Shown piece after piece: positions 54,968 through 64,000 of a stretch of DNA of 64,000 nucleotides. The stretch lies in assembly GCF_001866055.1 (NCBI RefSeq), contig NZ_MLQS01000030.1, forward strand, positions 559,500-623,499, given 5' to 3'. Position numbers and translations under genes: made by a program. The stretch is from Anaerobacillus alkalidiazotrophicus. Lineage in GTDB: Bacteria; Bacillota; Bacilli; Bacillales_H; Anaerobacillaceae. The first letter of the stretch is position 1, and every line of letters begins with the position of its first letter. Below the pieces are notes generated by a model, which saw only the letters and a list, made by a program, of their open reading frames with translations, did not search any database and was not told the origin of the DNA.

Positions 54968-54998
54968 AAGGCTAGGTCTCCCCAACCTAGCCTTTTTG
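54968..54998 (+). terminator. Terminator hairpin near the spxH 3' end
   Basis: AAGGCTAGG and CCTAGCCTT pair around about 8 bases, followed by T. No + gene ends here except pepF, which already has a terminator, so it could end a small RNA or, read on the other strand, spxH. Confidence 0.65.
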
Positions 54999-55042
54999 CG
55001 TGTATTCGTATAAGGTTTTTTTGTCTTAGTATCACCTTGTCA

Positions 55043-55975
55043 TTACAACTCACCAACATAACGCCAGAACGTTCCATACTTAACAGGGACACGCTCTACG
55101 ATTTGACGCAATACAAGTTTCTTCATTTCCTTTTCAACTTCTTCAATTGTTAAATCATAAACGACTGCTATTTCCTTTGAGGCAACAAAATTATGGTACT
55201 TTAAAAAATCTTCAAGAAAAACAGATGGAGAAGGAATGAGTTCTTCATGATACATCTCTTCAAGGACTTTCACATAAACGTCAAAATTATATAACCCTTT
55301 TACCATGAGACCTTCATCTTCCACGTTATTATTGAACACTACAAGTGTTGGAAAACACTCTACACCCATTTCTTTTGTTGTTTTTAAATCGCATTGAAGT
55401 GCTTTAATTGCTCCTCTTGAATGAAGGTCCTTTTTAAATTCAACTAGATCTAAGCCTTCGATACTTTCAGCGCACTCTAATAGGACTTCTTCTTTAGCGA
55501 TATTTTGTTTGGCTAAAAACATAAGTTCACGTAGTTTCCGTAAGTATTTCATACCAATCTGCTTACCTTGAAGTTCTGATGCTTTAATAGCTATAGAAGC
55601 TGCAAAGGGGGTCGAAATTGGGTTTTCTAGCCAAATGTCACCATCACAAGACATTCCTGTTCTACTTGCTGTTTTTTCCCATGCATTTGCTTTTTCTTTA
55701 TTGGACGTTTTGTTTTGACAGCACTGTAACTTTGCACCAATTACATAGCGTATTTTAAAATAATGATAATAGTAAGTTTGTAACTTTTTAAGAATTGGCT
55801 CAAGTGCCCAACATTCTGGACAGAGGGGGTCTATAAAAGTATAAATTTCTAATGGTTTGTTTTTAGGTTTAATAGGTTGTAAATGCACTTCATCAGATCC
55901 GCATAACCCAAATTCGTCATTGCAATTGGAGTCAGAGTCATTGAAAGACAATGTAGATCCCTCCTTTTCGTTCAT
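55043..55975 (-). CDS. spxH: SpxH (YjbH), ClpXP adaptor for Spx
   Basis: 310 residues. The N-terminus has a Cys/His-rich metal-binding part (NCNDEFGLC). A DsbA/FrnE-like thioredoxin fold follows with PLCPECWALEP (CxxC, about residues 52-55). SpxH feeds Spx to ClpXP; zinc release or aggregation under stress spares Spx. The gene is directly downstream of the truncated haemoglobin, 3 bases apart, as in B. subtilis yjbI-yjbH. Its substrate Spx is encoded at 46334. Confidence 0.92.
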   Translation of the reverse strand: MNEKEGSTLSFNDSDSNCNDEFGLCGSDEVHLQPIKPKNKPLEIYTFIDPLCPECWALEPILKKLQTYYYHYFKIRYVIGAKLQCCQNKTSNKEKANAWEKTASRTGMSCDGDIWLENPISTPFAASIAIKASELQGKQIGMKYLRKLRELMFLAKQNIAKEEVLLECAESIEGLDLVEFKKDLHSRGAIKALQCDLKTTKEMGVECFPTLVVFNNNVEDEGLMVKGLYNFDVYVKVLEEMYHEELIPSPSVFLEDFLKYHNFVASKEIAVVYDLTIEEVEKEMKKLVLRQIVERVPVKYGTFWRYVGEL

Positions 55976-55978
55976 TCT

Positions 55979-56362
55979 TTAAGTGCTAGTATTAATCATG
56001 TGATGTGCAGTTTGTGTTAAGCGCTCAAAGACATAGTCCCGAACTGGACCTTCAAGACCTATATCAGTCATTGCTTCATTCATACATTGAAGCCAAGCGT
56101 GGGCCCGTTGTGGCGTGATCGGAAAAGGCATGTGTCTCGCTCTAAGCATAGGATGTCCATGTTCATCACTATATAAAGTAGGTCCCCCGAGAAACTGTGT
56201 TAAAAACTGCTTTTGTACTCTAGCTGTTTCGGTTAAATCATCAGGGAAGATAGGTGTTAGGAGTGGGTGCTTCTGTACTTTGCTGTAAAAGCTTTCGACA
56301 AGTTGATCTATTACATCTTTACCACCTATTGCTTCAAATGGGTTGTTAGACTGTGCACTCAT
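55979..56362 (-). CDS. yjbI: Truncated haemoglobin, group II (YjbI)
   Basis: 127 residues with the 2-on-2 globin pattern: NPFEAIGG at the start, FYSKVQKHPLLTPIFP (B-C helices with Tyr), QFLGGPTLYSDEHGHPMLRARHMPFPI containing the proximal His, and AWLQCMNEAM (G-helix Trp). Family members bind oxygen or NO and may protect SpxH or the respiratory chain. GGAGACAAC precedes the start. It is cotranscribed with spxH. Confidence 0.92.
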   Translation of the reverse strand: MSAQSNNPFEAIGGKDVIDQLVESFYSKVQKHPLLTPIFPDDLTETARVQKQFLTQFLGGPTLYSDEHGHPMLRARHMPFPITPQRAHAWLQCMNEAMTDIGLEGPVRDYVFERLTQTAHHMINTST

Positions 56363-56516
56363 AAGTTGTCTCCTTTAAGTAGTGTGTAGCCTTATTTTAG
56401 CAAGGGGGGGACTTCATCGCAAATAATTAGCTTTTACCTTTAAGTAAATACCGTTGGTAAGGAGAATAATATCAAACAAAAAAACTCTCTTTGTTAAAAA
56501 GAGAGTTGGATTTTCA

Positions 56517-57185
56517 TCAGATACTCAAGTAAGTACTGAGCACTTTTGGTACATAGCGTCTTGTTTCATTAAAAGGTGGTATTCCACCATGTTTATCGAC
56601 ATTACCTGGACCAGCATTATAAGCGGCTAGAGCAAGTGACACATCGCCATTATAGCGATCTAACATTTGTCTTAAATATTTTGTTCCACCTTCAATATTT
56701 TCTTTAGGATCGAAAACATTATTAACATTTAAACCACGAGCTGTTGCAGGCATTAGTTGCATTAAACCGAGAGCTCCTGCGTGACTTCTTGCATTAGGAT
56801 CAAAGTTTGATTCATGTTTTATAACAGAATAAATTAACTTAGGGTCTACATTAAATTTTTTCGCTGCTTCTTCAATATAATGGTTGTATTTTCCCTCACC
56901 TGTAGTAGTGAGAGTTTGTAGTGGTTCTTTTGTAGCCATTGGTAGTAGGCTTACTTTGTTTGTTCCATGTAAGTTTGATAAAGAAAGTGAAGGATCTAGC
57001 TTCTTTGAAACGTTAAGGTTTTGAAGCGTTTGTTTGATATGGTTATCTAATTTTTCTTCTAGAAAGGTTGAAAACAAGGATTCAAAAGATGTTGAAGTAA
57101 GCTGGTTACTTTTCTGCATATTTCGAATTGCTTGTAGCTCAAACATATGTTGAAAATTAGTCGAGACTTTCAAAGATTCCACCAC
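56517..57185 (-). CDS. cwlQ: Lytic transglycosylase, CwlQ/YjbJ-like
   Basis: 222 residues. The C-terminal half (about 100-222) is a soluble lytic transglycosylase domain with the catalytic Glu in SVIKHESNFDP, then GALGLMQLMPATA, and AALAAYNAGPGNV. The N-terminal half is polar with no clear signal peptide, as in the B. subtilis homologue, which has muramidase and transglycosylase activity. It begins 6 bases after the CYTH gene stop, so the two are an operon. Confidence 0.88.
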   Translation of the reverse strand: MVESLKVSTNFQHMFELQAIRNMQKSNQLTSTSFESLFSTFLEEKLDNHIKQTLQNLNVSKKLDPSLSLSNLHGTNKVSLLPMATKEPLQTLTTTGEGKYNHYIEEAAKKFNVDPKLIYSVIKHESNFDPNARSHAGALGLMQLMPATARGLNVNNVFDPKENIEGGTKYLRQMLDRYNGDVSLALAAYNAGPGNVDKHGGIPPFNETRRYVPKVLSTYLSI

Positions 57186-57191
57186 CTAAAG

Positions 57192-57776
57192 TTATTTGCA
57201 TTCAGCTTTTCTTAAAAAGAATCGTTTGATTTTGTTTTCTGTTTTTTTGATAGGAATTTGGAGATTGGTAAAGAGTCCCGAGAAAATTTCTTTTCCTTTT
57301 TCTTCGTCGGTTACTTCATACTCAATTTCGAAATCTTCTACCCCTAAATAAATGCTATGATCAAACACCAGTGTTCCGCCAAGGTAGGAAATTTCAGCTC
57401 GATTAGTTATTAAAGATCCTAAATACCTACATTTGCTTAAGTCAATTTGAAAAGATGTATAAAGTTGAGTAGCGACAGCCCCTTTAGGTAATGCTTCTCC
57501 ATTAAAGGAACGATTGGCATCTTCATCTGTTATGTCTTGGTGAGTTTCTAATAGTCCGACTTTGTGTGGCTGCTTTAATGTTAATGTGTACTTATTTTGT
57601 TTTTCTCTAATACGAAGAGCACTTCCGTGAGCTTTTATCTTAAAATCATTGGTATCAAAATAGTAATTTTTTTGTTTTTTTAAGTCTGATTCTTTTACAG
57701 AAAAATGAGAAAGTAGTTTAAAAAAATCTTCTTTTGTGACAATATTTTTAAATTCAATTTCGATTTCTTGTTTCAT
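57192..57776 (-). CDS. yjbK: CYTH-domain protein YjbK
   Basis: 194 residues. EIEIEFK at residues 4-10 is the ExExK signature of the CYTH triphosphate-tunnel fold, with SALRIREK, YTLTLKQP and FEIEYEV as further charged strands. Family members hydrolyse triphosphates or polyphosphates; the B. subtilis function is not settled. It is transcribed with the lytic transglycosylase gene. Confidence 0.88.
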   Translation of the reverse strand: MKQEIEIEFKNIVTKEDFFKLLSHFSVKESDLKKQKNYYFDTNDFKIKAHGSALRIREKQNKYTLTLKQPHKVGLLETHQDITDEDANRSFNGEALPKGAVATQLYTSFQIDLSKCRYLGSLITNRAEISYLGGTLVFDHSIYLGVEDFEIEYEVTDEEKGKEIFSGLFTNLQIPIKKTENKIKRFFLRKAECK

Positions 57777-57837
57777 TATTTAAAACCTCTTTGCTATGCT
57801 AATAAGTCGAAGTGATTATTAGCTTTTTTTTAGTTGA

Positions 57838-57975
57838 AAGCTGACTACCTTTAGCGTGTACAATCTTGGTCCTCACTACATCACTTTTCGGTTACTACGA
57901 AGCGGCTTTGCTCTTGAGCAAACGGAGTGTCACAGGAGCAGCTGCTCGTGACCAAGGCGCTTGCGCTTTTCTTAC
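57838..57975. repeat. Dispersed intergenic repeat, copy D1 (diverged core)
   Basis: It ends with GGCGCTTGCGCTTTTCTTA as the other copies do, and contains GAGCAGCTGCTC. The usual TTTCTAACTTGG opening is missing or degenerate. It lies head to tail with copy D2. Confidence 0.6.
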
Positions 57976-57990
57976 ATAATCAGAATTTAT

Positions 57991-58130
57991 AAATTTCTAA
58001 CTTGGAAACTGTCTAGCTTCAGCGCCTACGAGCTCGGTCACTTCAGTCCTTTTCAGAAGCCAAAGAGCGGCTTCAGTCAAAGGCCTTCCAGTGCCTATCG
58101 CTCGTGACCAAGGCGCTTGCGCTTTTCTTA
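57991..58130. repeat. Dispersed intergenic repeat, copy D2 (different core)
   Basis: It opens TTTCTAACTTGGAAACTGTC and ends GGCGCTTGCGCTTTTCTTA, but its ~90-bp core differs from copies A and C. GCTCGTGACCAAGGCGCTTG is shared with D1, so D1 and D2 form a tandem pair. Confidence 0.7.
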
Positions 58131-58231
58131 ATCATACTACGATTTGTCGAATATTGATAGTTTTCTAATTATCGAAAAAATGTATTTTATGATACACTAA
58201 GGGCGTAAATAGTTAATTGGAGGATTTAGGA

Positions 58232-58612
58232 ATGGCGAAAAAAATTGAAGTTACAAAAATACAACTTGATGATCGTGAAGGAAAGGTATATGTTGATCAA
58301 TCCGATTTTTTAGTAGATAAAAAAATTCAACCTGAAGGTCGGATGTTAACTGATTCAGAACATTTGTCATTTATCTATATTTTAGATGTAGAGGATGACT
58401 TTATTTATGTGAGCTTTGCCGAAAAGTTTTGGAATGAACTAAATACCGCTACCAAAAAAGAGTTACCTTTATTTTTACAAATTAATGAAACAAACCGTAT
58501 ACCATTTATTCAATTCCAAGAAGAATTTACATATTTACTTTCTAACATTCAAGAAAACAGCAATTATGGTGAAAGAATGGTACAAGCTGTTAATCAGACG
58601 TTCTTTAGTTAA
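58232..58612 (+). CDS. yjbL: YjbL/UPF0738-like protein
   Basis: 126 residues, soluble, acidic. I start at ATG 58232, 8 bases after GGAGG. The frame reaches back to 58217, within the site. No motif of known function is visible. Assignment rests on length and on its place just before the small alarmone synthetase gene, where B. subtilis has yjbL. Confidence 0.72.
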   Translation: MAKKIEVTKIQLDDREGKVYVDQSDFLVDKKIQPEGRMLTDSEHLSFIYILDVEDDFIYVSFAEKFWNELNTATKKELPLFLQINETNRIPFIQFQEEFTYLLSNIQENSNYGERMVQAVNQTFFS

Positions 58613-58683
58613 TAATCTTAATAAGGTGAGGAAAAACTGGACAAAGTTTCACATACATAGATATATAAGAGGTGATATGATAA

Positions 58684-59316
58684 ATGAATTGGGATGTTTT
58701 TTTTGCTCCTTATCAACAAGCTGTCGAAGAATTAAAGATTAAGTTAAGGGGAATTCGTAAGGAGTACAACATGTATTCTACAAAACATACTCCAATTGAA
58801 TTTGTTACGGGGAGAATTAAACCGGTTTCAAGTATTATTGACAAATCTAAAAGGAAAAATATCCCTTTAGATGAGTTAGAAACACGAATGCAGGACTTAG
58901 CCGGGGTAAGAGTAATGTGTCAATTTGTTGAAGATATCGATAGTGTCGTAGAATTAATTCGTGCAAGAAAAGATTTTGAAATCATTGAAGAAAGAGATTA
59001 TATTACTGAGAAAAAGCGAAGTGGATATCGAGCATATCATCTAGTTATTAGATATCCAGTGCATACGATAGAAGGGGAAAAAAAGATCCTCGTGGAAATA
59101 CAAATAAAGACTTTGGCTATGAATTTTTGGGCGACGATTGAGCATTCATTATTATATAAGTATAGTGGCGAAATTCCAGAAAATATTATTGAGCGTTTAC
59201 AAAGTGCGGCTGAAGCGGCGTTTAAATTAGATGAAGAAATGTCTCAAATTCGTGGCGAAGTACTTGAGGCACAAGTTAGCTTTAGAAGAAAAGAAGAAGA
59301 GCAAAGAAACCATTAA
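58684..59316 (+). CDS. relQ: Small alarmone synthetase RelQ/YjbM
   Basis: A 210-residue (p)ppGpp synthetase without hydrolase or regulatory domains. TGRIKPVSSIIDK, DLAGVRVMCQF, RSGYRAYHLVIRYP and EIQIKTLAMNFWATIEHSLLYKY contain the GTP- and ATP-binding residues and the catalytic Asp/Glu. It makes the stringent-response alarmone without a ribosome. In B. subtilis it is tetrameric and induced by cell-wall stress. AGGTGAT precedes ATG 58684. Confidence 0.93.
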   Translation: MNWDVFFAPYQQAVEELKIKLRGIRKEYNMYSTKHTPIEFVTGRIKPVSSIIDKSKRKNIPLDELETRMQDLAGVRVMCQFVEDIDSVVELIRARKDFEIIEERDYITEKKRSGYRAYHLVIRYPVHTIEGEKKILVEIQIKTLAMNFWATIEHSLLYKYSGEIPENIIERLQSAAEAAFKLDEEMSQIRGEVLEAQVSFRRKEEEQRNH

Positions 59317-59426
59317 ATTTTTATAGAACGGAAAAAAGAAAATTTATAGCTATGAAGTACTTTGTTCCTATTAAAGCTTTCAAAATTTGCATTTACATAT
59401 GAACGAATAGGAGTTGTTCTAGTGAA

Positions 59427-60218
59427 ATGAAATTTGCAGTTACTTCCCGAGGGGATGAAAAGTCCGACGGTTTGATGCAAAAAATAAAAAATTATCTACT
59501 TGAATTTAATCTCGTTTACGATATTGACAACCCTGACATGGTGATTACTGTTGGCGGAGATGGAACGTTACTCTACGCTTTTCATCATTACGCTCATCGC
59601 CTGAGTGATACTGCATTTGTGGGAGTTCATACTGGACATCTTGGGTTTTATGCCGATTGGAAGCCTGAAGAGGTTGAGCGATTGGTGATCCATATTGCAA
59701 AGACTCCTTTTAAAATTGTGGAATATCCTTTAGTTGAAGTCATTGTAAGACATAATGATACAACAAAATCTGAACGTTACTTGGCACTAAATGAATGTTC
59801 TGTAAAAAGCGTGGTCGGAGCTTTAGTTATGGATGTTGAAATCAAAGGTGAAATGTTTGAAACATTTCGTGGGGATGGACTTTGTATTTCAACACCATCA
59901 GGAAGCACAGCATATAATAAGGCTTTAGGAGGAGCAATATTACACCCTTCGATATCTTCAATTCAAATGGCTGAAATGGCATCGATTAACAATCGTATCT
60001 ATCGAACGGTGGGTTCACCTCTAGTTTTACCACAGCATCACACATGTTTATTAAAACCACAAAGTGAAGGAGATTATCACATCACAATTGATCATCTTTC
60101 AATCATTGAAAAAGATGTAAAATCTATTCAGTGTCGAGTAGCTGAAGAAAAAATAAAATTTGCGCGCTTTCGACCGTTTCCATTTTGGAATAGAGTGAGA
60201 GACTCATTTATTAAGTAA
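59427..60218 (+). CDS. nadK: NAD kinase
   Basis: 263 residues. [11 protein letters not shown] (GGDGT, about residues 42-46) is the ATP/NAD site, ALNECSV and [14 protein letters not shown] are the other signatures. It phosphorylates NAD to NADP in the cytoplasm. The order relQ-nadK-rluD is the same as in B. subtilis yjbM-yjbN-yjbO. The ribosome binding site GGAG is rather far (13 bases) from ATG 59427. Confidence 0.95.
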   Translation: MKFAVTSRGDEKSDGLMQKIKNYLLEFNLVYDIDNPDMVITVGGDGTLLYAFHHYAHRLSDTAFVGVHTGHLGFYADWKPEEVERLVIHIAKTPFKIVEYPLVEVIVRHNDTTKSERYLALNECSVKSVVGALVMDVEIKGEMFETFRGDGLCISTPSGSTAYNKALGGAILHPSISSIQMAEMASINNRIYRTVGSPLVLPQHHTCLLKPQSEGDYHITIDHLSIIEKDVKSIQCRVAEEKIKFARFRPFPFWNRVRDSFIK

Positions 60219-60237
60219 AGGTTAGAAGGTAGTTTAA

Positions 60238-61131
60238 ATGCATGGAATCATTTTGCGATGGAAAGTAGAAAATAAAGATCATCATTGTCTTTTAAGGGAT
60301 TATTTAAGAAATGTAAAAGAAATTTCTAGACAAGCGTTAACAGCGGTTAAACAGCATGGTGAGTTACGTGTTAATGATGAAGAGGTTACTGTAAGAGCTT
60401 TATTGCATGAAGGTGATGAGGTTACCGTCGTTTTCCCCCCTGAAGAACGTAGCGACGGTATGGAAGGAAGGCAAATTCCTTTATCGATTGTTTATGAAGA
60501 TGAGCACATATTAGTTATTAACAAACAACCCAATCTACCAACAATACCGTCTATTTATCATCCTAATCGATCATTAGCGAATGGAGTTCTATATTATTAT
60601 GACGTCAACAACATTCCAAGTACTTTTCATGCTGTAAATCGGCTTGACCGGGACACGTCTGGGTTACTTATCATAGCGAAGCATCGATATGCCCATGATT
60701 TATTTTCTCGACAACAAAAACTAGGAAAAGTAAAACGTACGTATTTGGCCGTTGTTCATAACATAATGGAAAGAATAGACGGCACAATTAACGCTCCAAT
60801 AGGTCGCAAAGAGGACAGTATTATTGAACGTGAGGTTAGAAAAGATGGTCAAGAGGCCGTTACTAATTTTAAAGTCATTAGGTACCTTAAGAAGGAAACG
60901 GTCGTACGTTTAATTCTTGAGACAGGAAGGACTCATCAAATTCGTGTTCATATGGCATCTATTGGCCATCCTCTCCTTGGGGACGATCTATATGGAGGTT
61001 CAATAGAAAAAATAAGTCGGCAAGCATTACATAGTTGGAAACTACAGTTTTTTCATCCGTTTTTACAACGCGAATTAAATTTTAGCGTAGAACCACCTGA
61101 GGATATGAATAAACTTATAAATGAATTGTAG
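60238..61131 (+). CDS. yjbO: RluD-family pseudouridine synthase
   Basis: 297 residues. The N-terminal part (about 15-60) is S4-like (RQALTAVKQHGELRVNDEEV). The catalytic domain has the active Asp in HAVNRLDRDTSGLLIIAK (about residue 139), and ETGRTHQIRVHMASIGHPLLGD. It modifies uridine in rRNA or tRNA; the exact target is not deducible. It begins 19 bases after nadK and ends at a terminator. Confidence 0.93.
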   Translation: MHGIILRWKVENKDHHCLLRDYLRNVKEISRQALTAVKQHGELRVNDEEVTVRALLHEGDEVTVVFPPEERSDGMEGRQIPLSIVYEDEHILVINKQPNLPTIPSIYHPNRSLANGVLYYYDVNNIPSTFHAVNRLDRDTSGLLIIAKHRYAHDLFSRQQKLGKVKRTYLAVVHNIMERIDGTINAPIGRKEDSIIEREVRKDGQEAVTNFKVIRYLKKETVVRLILETGRTHQIRVHMASIGHPLLGDDLYGGSIEKISRQALHSWKLQFFHPFLQRELNFSVEPPEDMNKLINEL

Positions 61132-61138
61132 CCGTTAG

Positions 61139-61188
61139 AAAAACATGAAGCGCATTCCTTATTCAAAAGGCGCTTCATGTTTTTTGAC
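61139..61188. terminator. Terminator between yjbO and the lipoprotein gene
   Basis: AAACATGAAGCGC and GCGCTTCATGTTT form a 13-bp perfect stem followed by T, between convergent genes. Confidence 0.85.
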
Positions 61189-61611
61189 ATTTGGAATAAG
61201 AAATTGGATCATTTCCATTCCGTTTTCATCGCTTATCACCACTTCAACCATATTAATAAGTTCATCATCATCTAGTTGCGCATCGTATAAAAATGATTCA
61301 GAAATAAAGTACTCCTCATTACCATCAATATAAAAAGGCTGTTTCTGTGCATTTCCCAATGTAAAGTCAATAACTTCTGCTCCAATTGCCTCTTGTAATG
61401 TTTCATCATGAATAATAAATTTTGCATAGAGAGGGCCCACTTTATTACGGTTCTCATTTTTCATTACAGCATATAAAGATACAGTGGAAAGTTCATCATC
61501 AATGATGATCCTACTCTCATCTGTGTTTGGAGTTATGTTTGGTTCATTACCACATGCAGTTAATAAAGAAATGGACAGTATTAATATTACTATTTTTAAT
61601 GAATTACTCAT
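61159..61611 (-). CDS. Hypothetical lipoprotein, 150 residues
   Basis: The signal sequence ends with a lipobox (SLLTACG, Cys about residue 20). The mature part is acidic with beta-strand-like stretches (STVSLYAVMKNENRNKVGPLYAKFII, DGNEEYFISESF). The family is not recognised. It is probably anchored outside the membrane. AAAGGAGAAATTA precedes the ATG. Confidence 0.75.
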   Translation of the reverse strand: MSNSLKIVILILSISLLTACGNEPNITPNTDESRIIIDDELSTVSLYAVMKNENRNKVGPLYAKFIIHDETLQEAIGAEVIDFTLGNAQKQPFYIDGNEEYFISESFLYDAQLDDDELINMVEVVISDENGMEMIQFLIPNVKKHEAPFE

Positions 61612-61633
61612 TAATTTCTCCTTTCTAGATTAG

Positions 61634-62374
61634 TTAATCATCAAACGTGCGAAACTTTTCTGGTACAAATGGTTGTTTAGAAGCAACAGAAACCGTTTCT
61701 TTTTCGGGGTAACGGAATGCTGTTAATGTCCCACCGAAAACGCAGCCTGTATCGATATTAATCGTTTCATTAATAAGACGAGGCTTTTTGACAGGGGTGT
61801 GCCCGTAGACAATGAAAGATTGATTGTTTGAATGCTTCTTTGCCCAATCCCTCCGAACGGGAGTACCGTCTGGATTTTTTTCCCCAGTAATATCACCATA
61901 TAACACAAACGTTTTAACTTTTTTGTCAGTTCTACCAATGTAGTCAGAGCGAATTCCAGCGTGTGCAATGACAAGCTTTTGTTGATCTAAAAGTAGATAA
62001 AGAGGAGCATTTTCATATAATTCCATGAATGATGAGCGGATCGATGCATATTGATCTTTATTAAGTGCTTTTATTTCAGCTACAGTTGTTTCTAAACCGT
62101 GGGTTTCTTGAACTTTACGCCCTAGAAAATATCGGTATAATTTATCGCAATGATTACCAGGAGTATAATACGCTCGATCTTTTTTTACTAATTTTGAGAC
62201 AATTTCGATTACCTTTAAGGAGTGAGGACCTCGGTCGGTTAAGTCTCCAACAAAAGCTAATTTTCTGTTTTCTGGATGAACTGGGTAGCTTTCATGCCAA
62301 CTATATCCTAGTTTTTTTGTTAATTGTTCAAACTCATCATAACAGCCATGAATATCACCAATAACGTCAAACAT
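61634..62374 (-). CDS. prpE: Bis(5'-nucleosyl)-tetraphosphatase PrpE
   Basis: A 246-residue PPP-family metallophosphatase. [24 protein letters not shown] and TPGNHCDKL are the three metal-binding motifs, and IAHAG plus YGHTPV supply the remaining His. The B. subtilis enzyme splits Ap4A and has Tyr-phosphatase activity, with a role in germination. Length is the family norm. It follows yjbO in the conserved order, with the lipoprotein gene between. Confidence 0.93.
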   Translation of the reverse strand: MFDVIGDIHGCYDEFEQLTKKLGYSWHESYPVHPENRKLAFVGDLTDRGPHSLKVIEIVSKLVKKDRAYYTPGNHCDKLYRYFLGRKVQETHGLETTVAEIKALNKDQYASIRSSFMELYENAPLYLLLDQQKLVIAHAGIRSDYIGRTDKKVKTFVLYGDITGEKNPDGTPVRRDWAKKHSNNQSFIVYGHTPVKKPRLINETINIDTGCVFGGTLTAFRYPEKETVSVASKQPFVPEKFRTFDD

Positions 62375-62599
62375 GTAATCCCATCTTTCTAAAAAATAGT
62401 ATGTAGTTCTCTATAGTTATAGCATATCAGTCTTATAAATAACCTATACTTTACGGAATAATAAGTTTAAAGTGAAAATTATATTACTACTTCTAAAGAT
62501 AATAGCTTTTTTATTGACAAGGCCATACCATTCTTTTATGATTGTAGAAGTTTTTGCCATAAACATAGGGTTTAGTAATAAAGAAAAGGTTGTGATACG

Positions 62600-64000
62600 T
62601 TGTTTACTTTAGAATTACCTGTTACTGATCCTGTTCTTATTTTTGCCTTGGCTATGGTTATTTTTTTATTAGCGCCAATTATTATGAACCGATTAAGAAT
62701 TCCAGGTATCATTGGACTTATTTTTGCTGGGATCTTCGTTGGTCCTAATGGTTTAGGTATTTTAGATCGAGATCCTACAATTGTATTATTAGGAACTGTC
62801 GGACTTTTATATATCATTTTCATTGCAGGCTTAGAAATAGATTTAGATGGATTTCAAAAATATCGAAATAGAAGCTTAGTATTTGGTTTATTGTCTTTTT
62901 CGATACCTTTTGCCTTAGGAATTGCGCTAGGGATCATGATGGAATATTCTATTCCCGCAGCGATCTTACTCGGTTCAATACTTGGTTCTCATACGTTACT
63001 CGCATATCCCATTGCTAGTCGTCTTGGAGTCGCGAAGAACAAGGCTGTTACGACCGCAGTTGGTGGGTTAATTATGACCGATACACTAGCCTTGTTAGTG
63101 TTAGCCATTATTGCTGGGATGAAACAAGGCGACATAAATATTATTTTTTGGGTACAACTAATTGTTTCTTTAACTCTTTTTTCACTTGTTGTGTTATTTG
63201 GAGTACCTGTCATTGCAAAGTTCTTTTTCCGTAATATGAGTAGTCATGGTTCGATGGAATATATCTTTGTCATGTCAGTATTGTTTGTATGTGCCTATCT
63301 GGCTATTGTTGCTGGTGTTCAACCGATTATTGGTGCTTTCTTAGCGGGGCTAGCGTTGAATAGATTAATTTTCGAACAAGGTCCATTAATGAACCGGATA
63401 AAATTTATCGGAAATGCGATATTTATTCCTTTTTTTCTTCTTTCCGTTGGAATGTTAATGGATTTTCGAGTGCTTCTTGAAGAGCCGAAAGCGTTAATTT
63501 TTGCTTTCTCGATTGTTGTCTTAGTTAACATTGGAAAAATGTCTGCAGCATGGATATCTGGGGAAATTTATCGATATTCAAAGGATGAAGTTAAATTAAT
63601 GTACGGGTTAACAATTCCACAAGCAGCAGCTACTTTAGCAGCGACACTTGTTGGATACGAATTAGGTTTGTTTAGCTTAGCTCTTGTCAATGGGATTATC
63701 ATTATGATTTTAGTAACTTGTATGATTGGACCCTATCTAGTTGAAAAATATAGTCGCAAAATTGCTGAGGCGGAAGAAGAACAGCCGTATGAACGAAGTC
63801 AGGCACCGGAACGAATATTAATACCTTTAGCAAATCCAAAAACAATAGAAGGGCTGTTTGATTTGGCATTCATTATTAAAACTCCGACATCAAATGAGCC
63901 GTTGTATCCGATCTCAGTTGTCAGAGAAAATGGGGGAGACGAAGCAGCAAAAGTGGCAGAGGCGGAAAAGATGCTTGGTCATGCAGTGATGTACGCAGCA
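62600..64000 (+). CDS. yjbQ: CPA2-family monovalent cation:H+ antiporter (YjbQ-like), 3' end cut
   Basis: The open frame from TTG 62600 (AAAGG 10 bases upstream) runs off the window after 467 codons. About 12 helices are visible: APIIMNRLRIPGIIGLIFAGIFVGPNGLG at the start, FIAGLEIDLDGF, HTLLAYPIASRLG, GVQPIIGAFLAGLALNR and FFLLSVGMLMDF, as in KefB/YjbQ antiporters. After residue ~395 a soluble region begins (PERILIPLANPKTIEGLFDLAFII), a universal-stress-like domain. It probably exchanges Na+ or K+ for H+. B. subtilis yjbQ has the same position after prpE. Confidence 0.88.
   Translation, partial: MFTLELPVTDPVLIFALAMVIFLLAPIIMNRLRIPGIIGLIFAGIFVGPNGLGILDRDPTIVLLGTVGLLYIIFIAGLEIDLDGFQKYRNRSLVFGLLSFSIPFALGIALGIMMEYSIPAAILLGSILGSHTLLAYPIASRLGVAKNKAVTTAVGGLIMTDTLALLVLAIIAGMKQGDINIIFWVQLIVSLTLFSLVVLFGVPVIAKFFFRNMSSHGSMEYIFVMSVLFVCAYLAIVAGVQPIIGAFLAGLALNRLIFEQGPLMNRIKFIGNAIFIPFFLLSVGMLMDFRVLLEEPKALIFAFSIVVLVNIGKMSAAWISGEIYRYSKDEVKLMYGLTIPQAAATLAATLVGYELGLFSLALVNGIIIMILVTCMIGPYLVEKYSRKIAEAEEEQPYERSQAPERILIPLANPKTIEGLFDLAFIIKTPTSNEPLYPISVVRENGGDEAAKVAEAEKMLGHAVMYAA

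Overview
The window is AT-rich chromosomal DNA from a member of the Bacillaceae (Firmicutes). The evidence is the gene order, which follows a long stretch of the Bacillus subtilis chromosome: argJBD-carAB-argF, yjzC, yjaU, yjaV, med, fabH-fabF, yjaZ, yjbA, trpS, yjbC, spx, yjbE, mecA, coiA, pepF, yjbH-yjbI-yjbJ-yjbK, yjbL-yjbM-nadK-yjbO, prpE, yjbQ. AGGAGG-type ribosome binding sites, a T-box leader, Spx/MecA/CoiA/Med homologues and a spore-coat-like protein support this. The genes of a facultatively anaerobic, nitrate-respiring lifestyle are inserted into this backbone.

Region by region: 1-8062 is the distal part of the arginine/carbamoyl phosphate operon, with a promoter and ARG-box pair in front of carA. 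8063-22514 is an anaerobic island absent from this place in B. subtilis. It holds a Crp/Fnr regulator, an LpdD-like gene, a radical SAM/SPASM enzyme, a five-gene nitrate-reductase cluster, two NarK-type transporters, an Fe-S Fnr and a YwiC homologue. At least five transcription units there carry TGTGA-N6-TCACA sites, most placed at -41.5 from a recognisable -10. 22599-32025 returns to the backbone (yjzC to fabF), with prfC inserted and comZ missing. 32026-36712 is another insertion (LCP protein, second Fe-S Fnr, topB). 36821-64000 is backbone again, with the app/opp transporters missing and additions: a TlpA-like protein, a CaCA exchanger behind a yybP-ykoY manganese riboswitch, an HD-domain protein, a DUF4015 protein and cardiolipin synthase.

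The most notable system is the nitrate-reductase cluster (11666-16368). Its catalytic subunit resembles the assimilatory NasC, but it is encoded with a NarI-like cytochrome b, a four-cluster ferredoxin and a Tat-exported Rieske protein. It sits behind tandem Fnr sites and next to NarK, so it looks like a quinol-linked respiratory enzyme built on a Nas-type catalytic subunit.

Two families of short dispersed repeats are present. One (four copies, 156-211 bp, all in one orientation) has subterminal hairpins and TTTAT/TTGAT junctions, as expected of non-autonomous IS200/IS605-type elements. The other has conserved ends and variable cores. No tRNA, rRNA, CRISPR array or complete transposase gene was seen.
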